DNA of 64,000 bases, taken from NCBI GenBank assembly GCA_022820725.1, contig JAJEFA010000014.1, forward strand, positions 419,398 through 483,397, given 5' to 3'. The stretch is from Candidatus Binatia bacterium. Its GTDB lineage: Bacteria; Desulfobacterota; Binatia; Bin18. The position numbers and the translations under genes are program-made. Position 1 is the stretch's first letter, and the number at the start of each line of letters is the position of its first letter. Positions 35,095 through 45,497 of the stretch are shown here, in pieces. Under the pieces are notes generated by a model. That model was not told where the DNA came from. It did no database searches and worked only from the letters and a program-made list of their open reading frames with translations.

Positions 35095-36333
35095 ATGATC
35101 TCCGTCCATGAGGCCCTAACCCAGATTTTGGAGACCGTCTCTCCGCTGGCCGGTGAGCGGATCAGTCTGTTTGAAGCAACCGGGCGCGTCCTGGCTGAGG
35201 AGGTCCAGTCGGTCCGCAAAGTCCCGCCGTTTACCAACTCCGCCATGGATGGCTATGCCGTGCGGCATGATGACATTCAGTCCGCCCAGGCAGACCAGCC
35301 CGTTGTGCTGTCCGTCCTGGAAGTCATTCAAGCCGGTGCCGTGCCAACCAAAACGGTCGAAGCCAAGACGGCGAGTAAAATCATGACCGGGGCTGTCCTG
35401 CCGCCGGGCGCTGATACCGTCATCAAGGTCGAAGACACCCAGGAACAACCCGGCCAGGTGTTCATTCACAAGGCCGGTCCCAAGGGTAATAATGTACGCG
35501 CGAGCGGTGAGGACATCCAACCCGGCCAGACGATTCTCAAGTCGGGGCGGGTCCTCCGTCCGGCGGATATCGGGCTGCTGGCCTCGGTCGGACGGAGCTT
35601 TGTGCTCGTTCATCAGCACCCCAGGGTCGCCATCCTGAGTACGGGCAATGAACTGGCTGAAGTCGATGTGCCGCTGCAACCGGGTCAGATTGTGAACTCC
35701 AACGCCTACACGCTGGCCGCAGCCGTGCGCGAGGCCGGCGGTCAGCCCGTTCCCCTGGCCATTGCCCGCGATAGCCTGGAAGAAACGCGTGCCGCGCTCG
35801 AAGAGGCCGTGCGCCATGATGTCGTGCTGTCGACCGGTGGGGTGTCGGTTGGGGATTTTGATTTTGTCAAAGCGGCCATGGACGATATTGGCATTGAGCG
35901 CCTGTTCTGGCGGGTCGCCCAAAAGCCGGGTAAGCCGCTGACGTTTGGCCTGCTCCGCGGACGACCGTATTTTGGGCTGCCGGGCAATCCGGTCTCCGCT
36001 CTGGTGTGTTTCTATCTCTATACCTGGGCCGCGCTACGCCGCATGGCCGGCTACCGCAAGCTCTTCTTTCCGACCGTTCAGGTCACTCTTGGCGAAGATA
36101 TTCCCAAGGCTCAGGGCCTGACGGAATTCGTCCGTTGCCAGTTGACCCGGAACGGGTCTGGCTATGTGGCGCATTCAACCGGTACCCAGAGCTCCGGCGT
36201 CCTGAGTTCGCTCTCTCTCGGAGAGAGTCTGGTGATCGGTCCGCCCGAGATGGCGCTTCTCCGCAAGGGCACCACCGCGACGGCTATTGTCCTTGATCGG
36301 GAAGAGCTCATGCCCGCCGAGCTGCCCCTTTAG
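35095..36333 (+). CDS. moeA: molybdopterin molybdenumtransferase
   Basis: A 412-residue MoeA that inserts molybdate into adenylylated molybdopterin. Motifs: VPPFTNSAMDGYAVR-like PPFTNSAMDGYAV, MTGAVLPPGADTVIKVE, LSTGNELAE, IVNSNAYTLAA, STGGVSVGDFDFVK and FGLPGNPVSALVCF. I choose the second ATG (35095) because GGAGGG is 6-7 bp away, too close to the first ATG at 35089. No molybdoenzyme gene is in the window. Confidence 0.94.
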   Translation: MISVHEALTQILETVSPLAGERISLFEATGRVLAEEVQSVRKVPPFTNSAMDGYAVRHDDIQSAQADQPVVLSVLEVIQAGAVPTKTVEAKTASKIMTGAVLPPGADTVIKVEDTQEQPGQVFIHKAGPKGNNVRASGEDIQPGQTILKSGRVLRPADIGLLASVGRSFVLVHQHPRVAILSTGNELAEVDVPLQPGQIVNSNAYTLAAAVREAGGQPVPLAIARDSLEETRAALEEAVRHDVVLSTGGVSVGDFDFVKAAMDDIGIERLFWRVAQKPGKPLTFGLLRGRPYFGLPGNPVSALVCFYLYTWAALRRMAGYRKLFFPTVQVTLGEDIPKAQGLTEFVRCQLTRNGSGYVAHSTGTQSSGVLSSLSLGESLVIGPPEMALLRKGTTATAIVLDREELMPAELPL

Positions 36334-36414
36334 GCGATTTGGACCTCCCCCCACCCGTTGACTTTCCCCAGGGCTTCTGATTTGCAAAAAACTTCTTTTT
36401 GCAAGGAGGCTTCT

Positions 36415-37329
36415 GTGGAAAACGGCAAAATCTGGATGGACGGCGAACTCGTTCCCTGGGACGAGGCAAAAGTCCATGTCCTCACCCATACACTCCACTA
36501 CGGTGTGGGCGTATTTGAAGGCATTCGCTGCTATGCGGGTGAAGACGGTCGGTCCGGCGTTTTCCGCTTACCCGAACATATCGAGCGGCTGTTCGACTCG
36601 GCCCACATCCTCGGACTCACCATCCCCTTTTCTCAAGACGAAGTGGTGCAGGCCTGCCTGGAAACGGTTCGGGCCAACGCCCTCAAGGAGTGTTATATCC
36701 GTCCGCTGGTCTTTGTGGGCGAGGGAGACCGCGGCTTGCACGCCAGGACCAACCCGATTCGCGTTTCCATTGCGGCCTGGGCCTGGGGGGCCTATCTGGG
36801 CGAGGAAGGGCTGCTCAAGGGCATTCGGGTCAAGACGTCGTCGTTTCAGCGCTTTCACGTCAATACCCTGATGACCAAGGCCAAGGCTGTCGGCACCTAC
36901 CTGAATTCCATTCTTGCCGGTCAAGAGGTCTGGGCTCTGGGCTATGATGAGGCCCTGCTGCTCGATACCGACGGCTACGTGGCTGAAGGACCGGGAGAAA
37001 ATATCTTTGTCGTCCGGCGGGGCAAGATCAAAACCCCGCCACTCTCGTCTTCGCTCCTGCCCGGCATTACCCGCGATACCGCTATCACCCTGCTGCGAGA
37101 TATGGATGTTCCGCTGGAGGAGGACCGGATTACCCGGGACGAGGTCTATCTTGCTGACGAAGTCTTTTTTACTGGCACGGCCGCAGAGGTAACGCCGATT
37201 CGCGAGCTCGACGACCGTGTAATCCGTGGGGAAACGCCCGGAGTGATCACAAGAGAACTCAAGGCCCACTTCGACGCGGTCATTAAAGGCACCAATCCAA
37301 AGTATAAGGATTGGCTGACCTATGTGTAG
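36415..37329 (+). CDS. ilvE: branched-chain amino acid aminotransferase
   Basis: A 304-residue fold-type IV PLP enzyme that interconverts Val, Leu and Ile with their keto acids. WMDGELVPWDEAKVHVLTHTLHYGVGVFEGIR starts the family; the PLP Lys lies in NTLMTKAKAVGTYLNS, and YVAEGPGENIFVV and LLPGITRDTAI follow. The start is GTG at 36415 with AAGGAGG 5 bp upstream; an upstream TTG frame lacks support. Confidence 0.93.
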   Translation: MENGKIWMDGELVPWDEAKVHVLTHTLHYGVGVFEGIRCYAGEDGRSGVFRLPEHIERLFDSAHILGLTIPFSQDEVVQACLETVRANALKECYIRPLVFVGEGDRGLHARTNPIRVSIAAWAWGAYLGEEGLLKGIRVKTSSFQRFHVNTLMTKAKAVGTYLNSILAGQEVWALGYDEALLLDTDGYVAEGPGENIFVVRRGKIKTPPLSSSLLPGITRDTAITLLRDMDVPLEEDRITRDEVYLADEVFFTGTAAEVTPIRELDDRVIRGETPGVITRELKAHFDAVIKGTNPKYKDWLTYV

Positions 37330-37340
37330 AATTAGGAACT

Positions 37341-37386
37341 AGGGATTGGGGCCAACCCCTAACCCCTAATCCCCAATCCCCTCCCC
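37341..37386. repeat. family C repeat (CCCCTAA hairpin), copy 1
   Basis: A GGGATTGGGG block followed by two CCCCTAA units and CCCCAATCCC gives an imperfect hairpin. It fills the 60 bp between ilvE and the VWA gene. A longer relative is at 55348-55410. Confidence 0.7.
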
Positions 37387-37390
37387 ATTC

Positions 37391-40300
37391 ATGTCCTCCG
37401 TTCGAAATCTGTGGTTTGAGAGCCGCCATTTGCTCGGTGATGAGCGAGGCCAGATTCTGTTGGCCGAACTCGATGCCCTGCCAGCCCCGGCACGGGAGAC
37501 CCTGCTGGTGGCTGGTGACCGGCTGGCGGACAGTTCGCTCACCCTGGCCCAGGTGTTCTGCCGCAACGCACCGGCTGCCTGGCACACGTTTGGGGAGGAT
37601 GGATTTGCGCGCTGGGTGCGGGTTGGCGAACGATTTGTTCAGGACGAGCCGACCTCGCGCGAGGGGGCCGCGGCGTATTTTTCCATCTCCCCTGATGGTC
37701 TTGCCCGGCTCGGCTGGGAGCAGGTCGAGGCGTGGGCCGCCATCGGTCGTGAAGTCCTTCAGGTTTCGCGCCGCTTGGGCGCACAATTTTTGCAGACCTC
37801 GGCTCCGTTGCTGTCGACCCTGCCGGCGCCGCTCAAAGACCGTCTGCACGCCTGGGCAAAGCACGGGAGTGCGCTGCTCAGGCAAAAAGGCTGGAAAGGC
37901 GAGTTTCTGGCGCTTTCCTATTTTTCCGCAGCCCCGACTGCCCTGCCTGTTCTGAGCCCGGAAGAGATGCGGGAGTGGGCCGTATTAGGCGTGCTCGTCC
38001 AGGATTCCGGCCCGTGGACGTTTTACACGACGCTGCCCAACGGCTTTGCCGAGCTGGCCGAAAATATTCGCCTCCAGTTATTGATGGACTGTCAGGCTGC
38101 GGCCAACCATTCGCCGAGCGCGGCAGCAGCCGTCTTTGTTCAGCTCCCGACCGTGTTGGCCGGGTTGCCGCCCTCCCTTCGGACGTTTCTCCTGACCATC
38201 CTGTCTCCGGTGATTCGATCTGACCCTGAGGTCCTGCTCCCGCTCTTTCCGCTCATGGCCCCCTGCCTCAACGCGATTGAGAGTGAGCAGCGGCCCGCTC
38301 TGCGCGAGGCATTAATCGCCCTGGCCCAGGATTTCGCGCCCGGCATTCCCCCCGCCATCCGGACCTTACCCCGCGCCTTTGAGGAAGCCGGCGAGCAGCG
38401 GCTGCTGGAATGGATCACCACGGGACGATCCATCGGACGCGCCCATCCGGAAGCGGGGGTGGCCTTTTTTGCACTGGAATCGCGGACCAGCCTGCGCGTC
38501 CTCCGCCACGACGACACCGGGGTCGACCTGGACGAAGTCCAGGAAGTCCTGCGCAAGTATATCCAGATGTTGTCCGGTTGGGCGGCCGGTATAGAGCGTC
38601 AGGAATTCTTCTCTTATCCGCCGGCGCTCGAAGCTGTTTCGTGGGGGACGGGTCCCCCGGGGCCCTCTGGTCCCCTTCCCGGAGACGCTATCCCATTGCC
38701 GGCCCGGATCGACCTTTTTCCAACGTACGAAGAGAATTTCAGGCTTTTTCGTGCCTTGGCCATGATCCAGGCCGGCCGGCGTGAGTTTGGCACCTATGAC
38801 TTTCGTCTGGAACGTCTGTGGCCACACCTCTCCGTGGAGGTCCGTCAACTCAGAGAAGCTTCAGGTTCGCCCACCGGCGGTCTGAGTGCTTTCTTTGCCT
38901 GCTTCTCCCACCCCCATGTGGTCGAAGCCCTTTTTTTGCTCGTGGAAACGCGGCGCGTGACCTACCGGATCGGTCAGTCCTACCGCGGGTTGCGGTCGGA
39001 CCTCGACTGGCTGAACGCCGTATCTCTACCTTCGCTCCTGCCCGAAGCCTTGCGAGCACTCTTTGCCACTCTGCGGCTTCCTTTACAGCCGTCTCACACG
39101 GTGTATGATTCGGCTCGGTGGGCGGCCGACACGTATCAGCGCATTTTGTCCTCTCTGGTGATGGTGCAGCCTCAAGATCAGGACTCGGCCTCGTTTGAGG
39201 CCGCGCTTTTTGAAAAAATGACCGGCGATGCGCTCATCGACCCGGATATGACTGATGACAGCCCTCCACCGACAGAAGAGATGCCGGAACTGCCTCAGTT
39301 GATTCTGGAGCCCGAGGAAGACGACGACAGTGGAGGAGCGCCGCTCTCCCCGGAAGAGCTCAAAGCCTTGCTTGAGGCCGGCATAGAACTCAATATCCGC
39401 CAGGGCAAACCAGATAGCCTGAACCCGCAGGGCTTATATATTACGGACTTGGACGGTAAGCTGCCGGTCCACTCCGACCCGGACACACTCCTGCCTGAGA
39501 ATGGGACGGTGGCGAGTACCGGGCGCCGAAGAGAGCGGCAGGAAGCTCTGACCTTTTTTTATGACGAGTGGGATTATCATATTGCCGATTATCGCGCGCG
39601 CTGGTGCCGGCTGCGTGAAATTATGCTCAGCGGCGATGCGGGCGAGTTTTTTGCCAAGACCCTGGGCGACTATGTCGCCCTCACCCCGGCCATCAAGGCC
39701 GAGTTTCAACGCATCCGGCCCGAGCAGTATCGACTCGTGCGCGGACTTGAGGACGGCGAGGAGTTTGATCTGAACGCGGTGGTGACCGCCGTCAGCGACC
39801 GCCGGGCACGGCTTGCGCCATCGCCCAAGGTCTACACCACCAAACGCCAGACCGAGCGGGATGTTGCGGCCCTGTTTTTGCTGGACATGAGTGCTTCAAC
39901 AGATGAACCCGTGGTGCCGCTGCCACCCACGTATAGTCAGGACGACCCCGATGATTGGCTGGCCGCATGGAAGAAAAAACCCGCGGCGCCGCAGCCCAAG
40001 CCACGCCGTATTATTGATGTCACTAAAGAAGCCCTGGTTTTGATGGCGGAAGCGCTGGAGGAGATCGGTGATACCTATGCGGTCTATGGTTTTTCCGGTC
40101 AGGGCCGTGACAATGTCGAGTTCTATCACGTCAAATCCTTCACCGAGCCTCTCTCTCCGACCATTAAGGGTCGGATCGGCGCGATTGAACCCAAGCGTTC
40201 GACACGGATGGGTCCGGCCATTCGTCACTCCCTGGAAAAGCTCAGAGACATCGCCTGTCGGGTCAAGCTCCTGGTTTTGCTCAGCGATGGCTTTCCCCAG

Positions 40301-40543
40301 GACATGGACTACGGCACTGACCGGCGCTCAGCCGCTTACGGCATTCAAGACACCATGATGGCGCTGCGCGAGGCCGACCAGGCCGGCGTGCTGACCTTCT
40401 GTCTGACCATCGATAAGGCCGGCCATGATTATTTACGGGACATGTGCGCGCCCTCCCGCTATATGGTTCTCGAAGACGTGACATCCCTTCCCACGGAACT
40501 GCCAAAAGTATATCAACGCTACATCCGGCCCTGGCAGACCTGA
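37391..40543 (+). CDS. large VWA-domain protein, NorD-like
   Basis: A 1050-residue protein. The first 850 residues are helical with no motif I can name. The C-terminal quarter is a von Willebrand A domain with the metal site LLDMSAST (residues about 830-838), a Thr in [15 protein letters not shown] and [15 protein letters not shown], closely like the NorD proteins that, with a MoxR-type ATPase (NorQ), load metal into nitric oxide reductase or rubisco-type partners. No norQ, norB or norC gene is nearby, so it is an orphan. Residues about 418-429 are encoded by a G/C hairpin at 38643-38675. Confidence 0.8.
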   Translation: MSSVRNLWFESRHLLGDERGQILLAELDALPAPARETLLVAGDRLADSSLTLAQVFCRNAPAAWHTFGEDGFARWVRVGERFVQDEPTSREGAAAYFSISPDGLARLGWEQVEAWAAIGREVLQVSRRLGAQFLQTSAPLLSTLPAPLKDRLHAWAKHGSALLRQKGWKGEFLALSYFSAAPTALPVLSPEEMREWAVLGVLVQDSGPWTFYTTLPNGFAELAENIRLQLLMDCQAAANHSPSAAAAVFVQLPTVLAGLPPSLRTFLLTILSPVIRSDPEVLLPLFPLMAPCLNAIESEQRPALREALIALAQDFAPGIPPAIRTLPRAFEEAGEQRLLEWITTGRSIGRAHPEAGVAFFALESRTSLRVLRHDDTGVDLDEVQEVLRKYIQMLSGWAAGIERQEFFSYPPALEAVSWGTGPPGPSGPLPGDAIPLPARIDLFPTYEENFRLFRALAMIQAGRREFGTYDFRLERLWPHLSVEVRQLREASGSPTGGLSAFFACFSHPHVVEALFLLVETRRVTYRIGQSYRGLRSDLDWLNAVSLPSLLPEALRALFATLRLPLQPSHTVYDSARWAADTYQRILSSLVMVQPQDQDSASFEAALFEKMTGDALIDPDMTDDSPPPTEEMPELPQLILEPEEDDDSGGAPLSPEELKALLEAGIELNIRQGKPDSLNPQGLYITDLDGKLPVHSDPDTLLPENGTVASTGRRRERQEALTFFYDEWDYHIADYRARWCRLREIMLSGDAGEFFAKTLGDYVALTPAIKAEFQRIRPEQYRLVRGLEDGEEFDLNAVVTAVSDRRARLAPSPKVYTTKRQTERDVAALFLLDMSASTDEPVVPLPPTYSQDDPDDWLAAWKKKPAAPQPKPRRIIDVTKEALVLMAEALEEIGDTYAVYGFSGQGRDNVEFYHVKSFTEPLSPTIKGRIGAIEPKRSTRMGPAIRHSLEKLRDIACRVKLLVLLSDGFPQDMDYGTDRRSAAYGIQDTMMALREADQAGVLTFCLTIDKAGHDYLRDMCAPSRYMVLEDVTSLPTELPKVYQRYIRPWQT

Positions 40544-40571
40544 GCCGGCCGGGATCACATGGAGGACATAT

Positions 40572-41342
40572 ATGGATATTCAGACGAGTGTGGCGGTCGT
40601 CACTGGTGGCGGTTCCGGCTTGGGCGAAGCAACGGTGCGGACGCTGGCGGCCCAAGGGGCCAGCGTGGCGGTGCTGGACCTGAGTAAATCGAACGGCGCC
40701 GCCATTGCCGAAGAACTCGGGGGAAATGCCGCGTTTCTTGAAGCGGATGTGACGAATGACGAGCAATTGGCAGCAGCCCTCGCTCAGGTGGTCGACCGCT
40801 TTGGGGCCATCCATGTTGCGGTCAACTGCGCCGGCATTGCCACCGCAGGCCGAACCTTGGGCAAAGGTAACGAGCCGCTCAACCTCGGACCGTTCCGCAA
40901 AACTATAGAGGTCAACCTCATCGGCACGTTTAACGTGATTCGCTTTGTTGCCTCGCACATGGCGAACAATACGCCGAACGACGATGGTGAGCGAGGCGTT
41001 ATCATCAACACGGCCTCGGTTGCGGCCTTTGACGGGCAGATCGGACAGGCGGCCTATTCGGCCTCAAAAGGGGGTGTTGTCGGCATGACGCTGCCGATTG
41101 CTCGTGACCTGTCTCGTACCGGTATTCGCTGCTGTACCATCGCGCCAGGGATTTTTGAGACACCGATGCTGATGGGGCTGCCCGAGCCGGCCCGGCAGGC
41201 GCTCGGGGCCAGCGTGCCCTTTCCGCAACGTCTGGGCCGCCCGGCGGAATATGCCACCCTGGCCTGTCAGATCATCGAGAACGCCATGTTAAATGGTGAA
41301 ACCATTCGGCTTGACGGTGCCATCCGTATGGCACCGAAATAG
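40572..41342 (+). CDS. SDR oxidoreductase, 3-hydroxyacyl-CoA dehydrogenase type II-like
   Basis: A 256-residue classical short-chain dehydrogenase. NAD-binding [14 protein letters not shown], catalytic YSASKGG, and [12 protein letters not shown] with [14 protein letters not shown] at the end, a pattern shared with HSD10-type 3-hydroxyacyl-CoA dehydrogenases of fatty acid and isoleucine breakdown. GGAGG lies before the ATG. The neighbour 23 bp on is rlmE. Confidence 0.88.
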   Translation: MDIQTSVAVVTGGGSGLGEATVRTLAAQGASVAVLDLSKSNGAAIAEELGGNAAFLEADVTNDEQLAAALAQVVDRFGAIHVAVNCAGIATAGRTLGKGNEPLNLGPFRKTIEVNLIGTFNVIRFVASHMANNTPNDDGERGVIINTASVAAFDGQIGQAAYSASKGGVVGMTLPIARDLSRTGIRCCTIAPGIFETPMLMGLPEPARQALGASVPFPQRLGRPAEYATLACQIIENAMLNGETIRLDGAIRMAPK

Positions 41343-41363
41343 CCGACCCCCCAAGCGGGCAGG

Positions 41364-41990
41364 ATGCCCGCGCTCCCAGGAAAATGGCTCGTGGCTTACA
41401 AACGCAAGGACGCCTTCTATAAAAAAGCCAAGCAGGAAGGCTATCGATCCCGCGCGGCGTATAAACTCCTGGAACTCAACCGCGCCTGGCGCTTTTTACG
41501 GTCGGGGAACTGGGTCATTGATCTCGGCGCGTGGCCAGGCGGCTGGGTCCAGGTCGCGGCCAAGGCGGTTGGGCCGTCCGGGCGGGTGTTGGGTATCGAT
41601 CTGGTCAAGCTGGAGCCCCTCCCGCTTGCCAGTGTCACCCTGGTGCAAGGCGATGCCACCGACCCGGAGGAGCAGCACGCCCTCCTCGCCACTCTGGGCC
41701 GCCCGGCCGATGTCGTCCTCTCGGACATGGCGCCCAAGCTCAGTGGAGTGCGTGAAGCCGATGACGCCCGCGTCTCCGCCTTATGCCAGACCGCTCTGAG
41801 TTGCTGCGGCCCCCTGCTGAGGCCAGGCGGTATCTTATTCCTCAAGACCTTCATGAGTGCGGAATATCAGCCTTTTGTCACGACGCTCCGCTCCGCCTTC
41901 AAGACGGTCAAAACGTCTCGTCCGGAAGCGACGCGCAAGGGCTCGGCCGAAGTCTATGTGCTGGCGAGCGGTAGGAGAAAGACGGTTTGA
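41364..41990 (+). CDS. rlmE: 23S rRNA 2'-O-methyltransferase (FtsJ/RlmE)
   Basis: A 208-residue SAM-dependent enzyme that methylates U2552 of 23S rRNA. It carries the K-D-K-E tetrad: SRAAYKLLEL, VLSDMAPKLSG, FLKTFM and KGSAEVYVLAS, plus the SAM motif DLGAWPGGWVQVAA. The ATG at 41364 is weakly supported; a GTG at 41391 (VAYKRKDAFYKKA) would start at the conserved sequence. Confidence 0.93.
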   Translation: MPALPGKWLVAYKRKDAFYKKAKQEGYRSRAAYKLLELNRAWRFLRSGNWVIDLGAWPGGWVQVAAKAVGPSGRVLGIDLVKLEPLPLASVTLVQGDATDPEEQHALLATLGRPADVVLSDMAPKLSGVREADDARVSALCQTALSCCGPLLRPGGILFLKTFMSAEYQPFVTTLRSAFKTVKTSRPEATRKGSAEVYVLASGRRKTV

Positions 41991-42027
41991 CAGCCTGTCA
42001 GGGCTAGGATATGACGACGGGCCTTAA

Positions 42028-42102
42028 TTGAGTCTACTGGGTCGGTTGAGTCATTGTGTCCATTGAGTCTTGACCCAAAAGACTCCAAAGACCCAAAGGA
42101 CC
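42028..42102. repeat. family B hairpin repeat, copy 5
   Basis: GAGTC/GGGTC units then GACCC/GACTCC units just before the FG-GAP gene's ATG. Confidence 0.8.
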
Positions 42103-42105
42103 TTT

Positions 42106-43500
42106 ATGTGGCATGCTTCGTTTCTCTGGCTGAGCGTCTTGCTCTTCCTCTGTGGCCCGACCTGGGCAGGCCCGGAAATCCGTATCCTGGACACCCCGAA
42201 TCGACTGCTCTTTTCCGGCTTCTCTTCCGCCTTATCCACGTTGGGCGATGTGAATGGCGACGCGATCCCCGATTATATTGTCGGCGCGTACGAGCAAACC
42301 TGGGACGAGAATAACCATCAGGGCCGGGCCTTTATTTTCGACGGTCAGACCGGCGAGCTCTTACTGGAGCTGGACGACCCGCATCCCCAGGCAGATGCCG
42401 CATTTGGATTTTCCGTTGCCGCGGCTGGCGACGTGAATCAGGACGGCGTACCGGATTGCATTATTGGCGCCTTCGGCCAGGGCGAAGCCGGCAGTGCGGA
42501 GGCGCTGGTCTTTGGCTGGACTGCCGAGGACGGCAGCGAATACAACGTGAGTAAACGCGTGGGTAGCGGACAGGCCTTTGTCTTTAGTGGCCGTGACGGG
42601 CAGCTCCTCCGCTCCCTCGAAGCGCCCCAGCAAAGCGCGGGCGCGGGGTTTGGCTGGTCCGTCGCCTCGGCCGGGGACCTGGACGGAGACGGTATTCCCG
42701 AGTTCATTGTCGGCGCGCACAGCCAGGACAACGAAGGCCGGGCGTTTGTCTTCAGGGGCCGCGATGGCACTCCCCTCCACACCCTTGCTCCGCCGCCCGA
42801 TTCTGGCGCCGAAGGCTTTGGCTGGACGGTCAACTCGACGGGCGATCTGAACCGCGATGGCATCCCGGATATTGCTGTCGGTGCGCCCTACTCCACTGTC
42901 GAGGACCGGAGCACGCAGGGACGGGCCTATGTGCATAGCGGCGCAGATGGCAGCCTGCTGTACCACATCGATCATCCCCAGCCGCAGGCCGGCGCGTCGT
43001 TTGGCTGGTATGTCACCTCGGCCGGAGATTTGAATGAGGACGGCGTCCCGGACCTGCTCATTGGTGCGCCCTATCAGGATGTCGGCACAGTCGCCGCCCA
43101 GGGGACGGCCTTCGCCTTTAGTGGGACCGACGGAAGCCTCCTGCTGACTTTCCACGACCCGGCCCCACGCCCCTCGGCCGGGTTCGGCTGGACAATGTCC
43201 GCCATACCGGATGTGAATACGGACGAGATCCCCGAAATCCTGGTCGGCGCCCCATTTCAGAAGGTCGATGAGTTTCACATCCAGGGCGAAGTCTTTCTCT
43301 ATAACGGCCGTGACGGCCGCCATCTGATAACCTTTGACAACCCCTATCCGCACCAGGGTTCGATGTTCGGCTATGCGCTGGCCTCGCCCGGCGATATTAA
43401 CGCCGACCATATCCCGGAGTTCATTTTCGGGGCGCCGGGTCAACACATCATGGATAAGCCGGCCGTTGGTCGCGCCTTTCTGTTTGTGTCTCAACGCTAG
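42106..43500 (+). CDS. secreted FG-GAP / integrin-alpha-like beta-propeller protein
   Basis: A 464-residue exported protein with about seven FG-GAP repeats, enough for one seven-bladed propeller. Each blade has FGWSVASAGDLDGDGIPEFIVGA-type sequence with a calcium-binding DxDxDG loop, followed by GRAFVFRGRDG. A signal peptide (MWHASFLWLSVLLFLCGPTWA) starts at the ATG at 42106. The open frame begins at a TTG within a GAGTC hairpin repeat (42028-42102), but that part is not conserved. The role is unknown, probably surface binding. Confidence 0.85.
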   Translation: MWHASFLWLSVLLFLCGPTWAGPEIRILDTPNRLLFSGFSSALSTLGDVNGDAIPDYIVGAYEQTWDENNHQGRAFIFDGQTGELLLELDDPHPQADAAFGFSVAAAGDVNQDGVPDCIIGAFGQGEAGSAEALVFGWTAEDGSEYNVSKRVGSGQAFVFSGRDGQLLRSLEAPQQSAGAGFGWSVASAGDLDGDGIPEFIVGAHSQDNEGRAFVFRGRDGTPLHTLAPPPDSGAEGFGWTVNSTGDLNRDGIPDIAVGAPYSTVEDRSTQGRAYVHSGADGSLLYHIDHPQPQAGASFGWYVTSAGDLNEDGVPDLLIGAPYQDVGTVAAQGTAFAFSGTDGSLLLTFHDPAPRPSAGFGWTMSAIPDVNTDEIPEILVGAPFQKVDEFHIQGEVFLYNGRDGRHLITFDNPYPHQGSMFGYALASPGDINADHIPEFIFGAPGQHIMDKPAVGRAFLFVSQR

Positions 43501-43508
43501 GGGAATAC

Positions 43509-43548
43509 AGCGTAAGCGGGTCCAGCATCTGCATGTCTGTCTACTCTT
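43509..43548 (-). repeat. deleted palindromic element (family A)
   Basis: AGCGTAAGCGGGTCCAGCAT then a shortened right side ending CTACTCTTT, after the FG-GAP gene. Confidence 0.55.
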
Positions 43549-43557
43549 TGGGGAGAA

Positions 43558-43587
43558 TTGACAAAGAAAGGTCCGGGTTCCTAGAAT
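43558..43587 (+). promoter_or_regulatory. sigma-70-type promoter
   Basis: TTGACA (43558-43563), 18-bp spacer and TAGAAT (43582-43587), ahead of the cytidylate-kinase-like gene. A small CTCAC / GTGAG inverted repeat (43591-43605) spans the expected transcription start. Confidence 0.65.
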
Positions 43588-43622
43588 GTGCTCACTCATC
43601 GTGAGTCAATAGGGAGGCGATC

Positions 43623-44246
43623 ATGGGAAAGTCCATCCTGACTCTATCTCATCTCTACGGCAGCGGCGGCAGCCTGATTGCCCGTGAGCTGGGTCGGCGT
43701 TTGAACTGGACGGTCTGGGAAAAAGAGATCGTACGGCAGATCGCCTCGCAGTATCAGGTCGCGGAAGACTATATTGACGCAAAAGACGAGCGGGTGGACT
43801 CCTTTATTGAACGCATGGTCGGTCTGTTCGGCCTGGGCGGCTTTGAGTCCGCCTATGATATCCCGCCGCCACTCTGGCTCAACGACGCCCAACTCGTCCG
43901 TATGACCAAAACCATTGTTGAGGAGGTGGCCCAAAAGGGGAACGCCATTCTGGTGGGCCGCGGCGGGAATCGTATTCTTGAGCACCATCCCAAAGCTCTG
44001 CACGTGTTCCTGTACGCCCCGCTCGAAGCGCGGATTGAGCGTGTGATCCAGGCCGAGGATCTGAACCGAGACCAGGCCCGGCAACGGATTGCCGGCATGG
44101 ACAAACTGCGGGCCGATTACGTCCACACCTTCTACCACGGTGACTGGCGCGACCCGAGCCACTACACCCTGCTGCTCGATTCCAGCCGCTGGGGAGACGA
44201 AGGGACTGCCGACCTGATTCTGTGGGCCCTGGATCATACGCCCTGA
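43623..44246 (+). CDS. cytidylate kinase-like family protein
   Basis: A 207-residue P-loop protein of the cytidylate-kinase-like family (not the housekeeping Cmk). MGKSILTLSHLYGSGGSLIARELGRRL carries the nucleotide loop; VGRGGNRILEHHPKALHVFLYAPLEARIERV is typical of the family. It is preceded by AGGGAGG and a good promoter, and followed after 20 bp by an acyl-CoA-dehydrogenase-like gene. The true substrate is unknown. Confidence 0.85.
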   Translation: MGKSILTLSHLYGSGGSLIARELGRRLNWTVWEKEIVRQIASQYQVAEDYIDAKDERVDSFIERMVGLFGLGGFESAYDIPPPLWLNDAQLVRMTKTIVEEVAQKGNAILVGRGGNRILEHHPKALHVFLYAPLEARIERVIQAEDLNRDQARQRIAGMDKLRADYVHTFYHGDWRDPSHYTLLLDSSRWGDEGTADLILWALDHTP

Positions 44247-44266
44247 CGCTACCACAGGAGTGACCC

Positions 44267-45478
44267 ATGCAGCCTGTCCAGACCTTTCTCAACACGGATA
44301 ACGATTTACTGTGTGCCCCAGTCCTGCCCGTTATTGCCGAGCAGGCCGCTCGCGCTGACCGGACGCGTAGCGTTGATCCGGGTGTGATCACCGCTATTAA
44401 AAACACTGACCTCATTCGGGCCTCAGCCACGCGCAATATCGGCGGGATCGAGGCCGGTATCGGGGCCATCGCCCAGGAATTGGAAGCCGTGGCCGGAGCC
44501 TGTGCCTCAACCGCTTGGTGTCTGTGGAACCACCTGTGTGTGTTTCACTTTATCTGCGGTCAACTCGGCCCGGATGGCAGTAGTGTCCTGCGGCAGATGG
44601 TTGCGCAGCGGGAATGGGCCAGTTTTCCCGCGGGAGCGGGTACCAGCGTTCACGGCAAAATTGAAGGGGAAGACCTGATCCTTAACGGTCGGGCCAGTTT
44701 CGCCTCGGGTTCTCGTTACGGGGACTGGGCCGCCTGCCTGTTTGCGCTCGACCGTGAGATACAATCACCCGGTGAAAAGCCGGATTTGCGTTTTACCGTT
44801 GTTCGGACCGATGCTCAGGGCGTGTCCGTTGACCCAACCTGGCTCTCGATGAGCCTGCGTGCCTCGGCCACCGATCACATCAATTATGAGGCCGTGACCG
44901 TTCCGGCCGCGTTGATCCGGTCTTTTCCCCTAGACTTTCGGGTTCAATTTCGAGACCCGGACCGCCCCATGGTCGCGCACCGCTACCGTGAAGACTGGAC
45001 AGCAGTGTCCGATCTCTGGCTGGGCGCGCAGGCGGTCGGGGTTGCCTCGGCCGCGCTGGCGGAAGTCTGCCAGGGGCTGGGCGGCCGGGTGGCTATTTTT
45101 GGGGTGAAAGTCGCCGAACGGCCCGCGGTCCAACTCAACATCGGCCAGGCTGGAGCCGCGATTAGCTCGGCCCGCGCAGCCGTCCTGACAGGCTGTGCGG
45201 AAACGGACGCACGGATCGAGGCAGGTATTATCCCTACAGAGACGGATTATCTGCGCCAGCTTGGCTATAGCATGACAGCGATTCGGCTATGTGACGAAGC
45301 CATGCGGCTACTCCTGCGCGTCCAGGGCGGCAACGGCTTGCGTGAAGGCGTCTCTTTTGAGCGCCGCTATCGTGACTTTCAGGCCATGCCGCTGCACATC
45401 AACGCCCATCCCGACCGGGTCTCGGAACTGGTTGGGAAACATTTGTTAGGCGTGGACAACGACGCCCCGTTTCAGTAG
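44267..45478 (+). CDS. acyl-CoA dehydrogenase-fold flavoprotein (HsaA/HpaB-type)
   Basis: A 403-residue flavin-dependent protein of the acyl-CoA dehydrogenase superfamily with the type-2 C-terminal domain found in flavin-dependent monooxygenases such as HsaA. Landmarks: IAQELEAVAGACASTAWCLWNHL, LILNGRASFASGSRYGDWAACLF, and RVQGGNGLREGVSFERRYRDFQAMPLHINAHPDRV. It may oxidise an aromatic or acyl substrate using reduced flavin from a separate reductase, which is not seen nearby. Confidence 0.85.
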   Translation: MQPVQTFLNTDNDLLCAPVLPVIAEQAARADRTRSVDPGVITAIKNTDLIRASATRNIGGIEAGIGAIAQELEAVAGACASTAWCLWNHLCVFHFICGQLGPDGSSVLRQMVAQREWASFPAGAGTSVHGKIEGEDLILNGRASFASGSRYGDWAACLFALDREIQSPGEKPDLRFTVVRTDAQGVSVDPTWLSMSLRASATDHINYEAVTVPAALIRSFPLDFRVQFRDPDRPMVAHRYREDWTAVSDLWLGAQAVGVASAALAEVCQGLGGRVAIFGVKVAERPAVQLNIGQAGAAISSARAAVLTGCAETDARIEAGIIPTETDYLRQLGYSMTAIRLCDEAMRLLLRVQGGNGLREGVSFERRYRDFQAMPLHINAHPDRVSELVGKHLLGVDNDAPFQ

Positions 45479-45497
45479 GGGCGACGCATGCGTTGTC

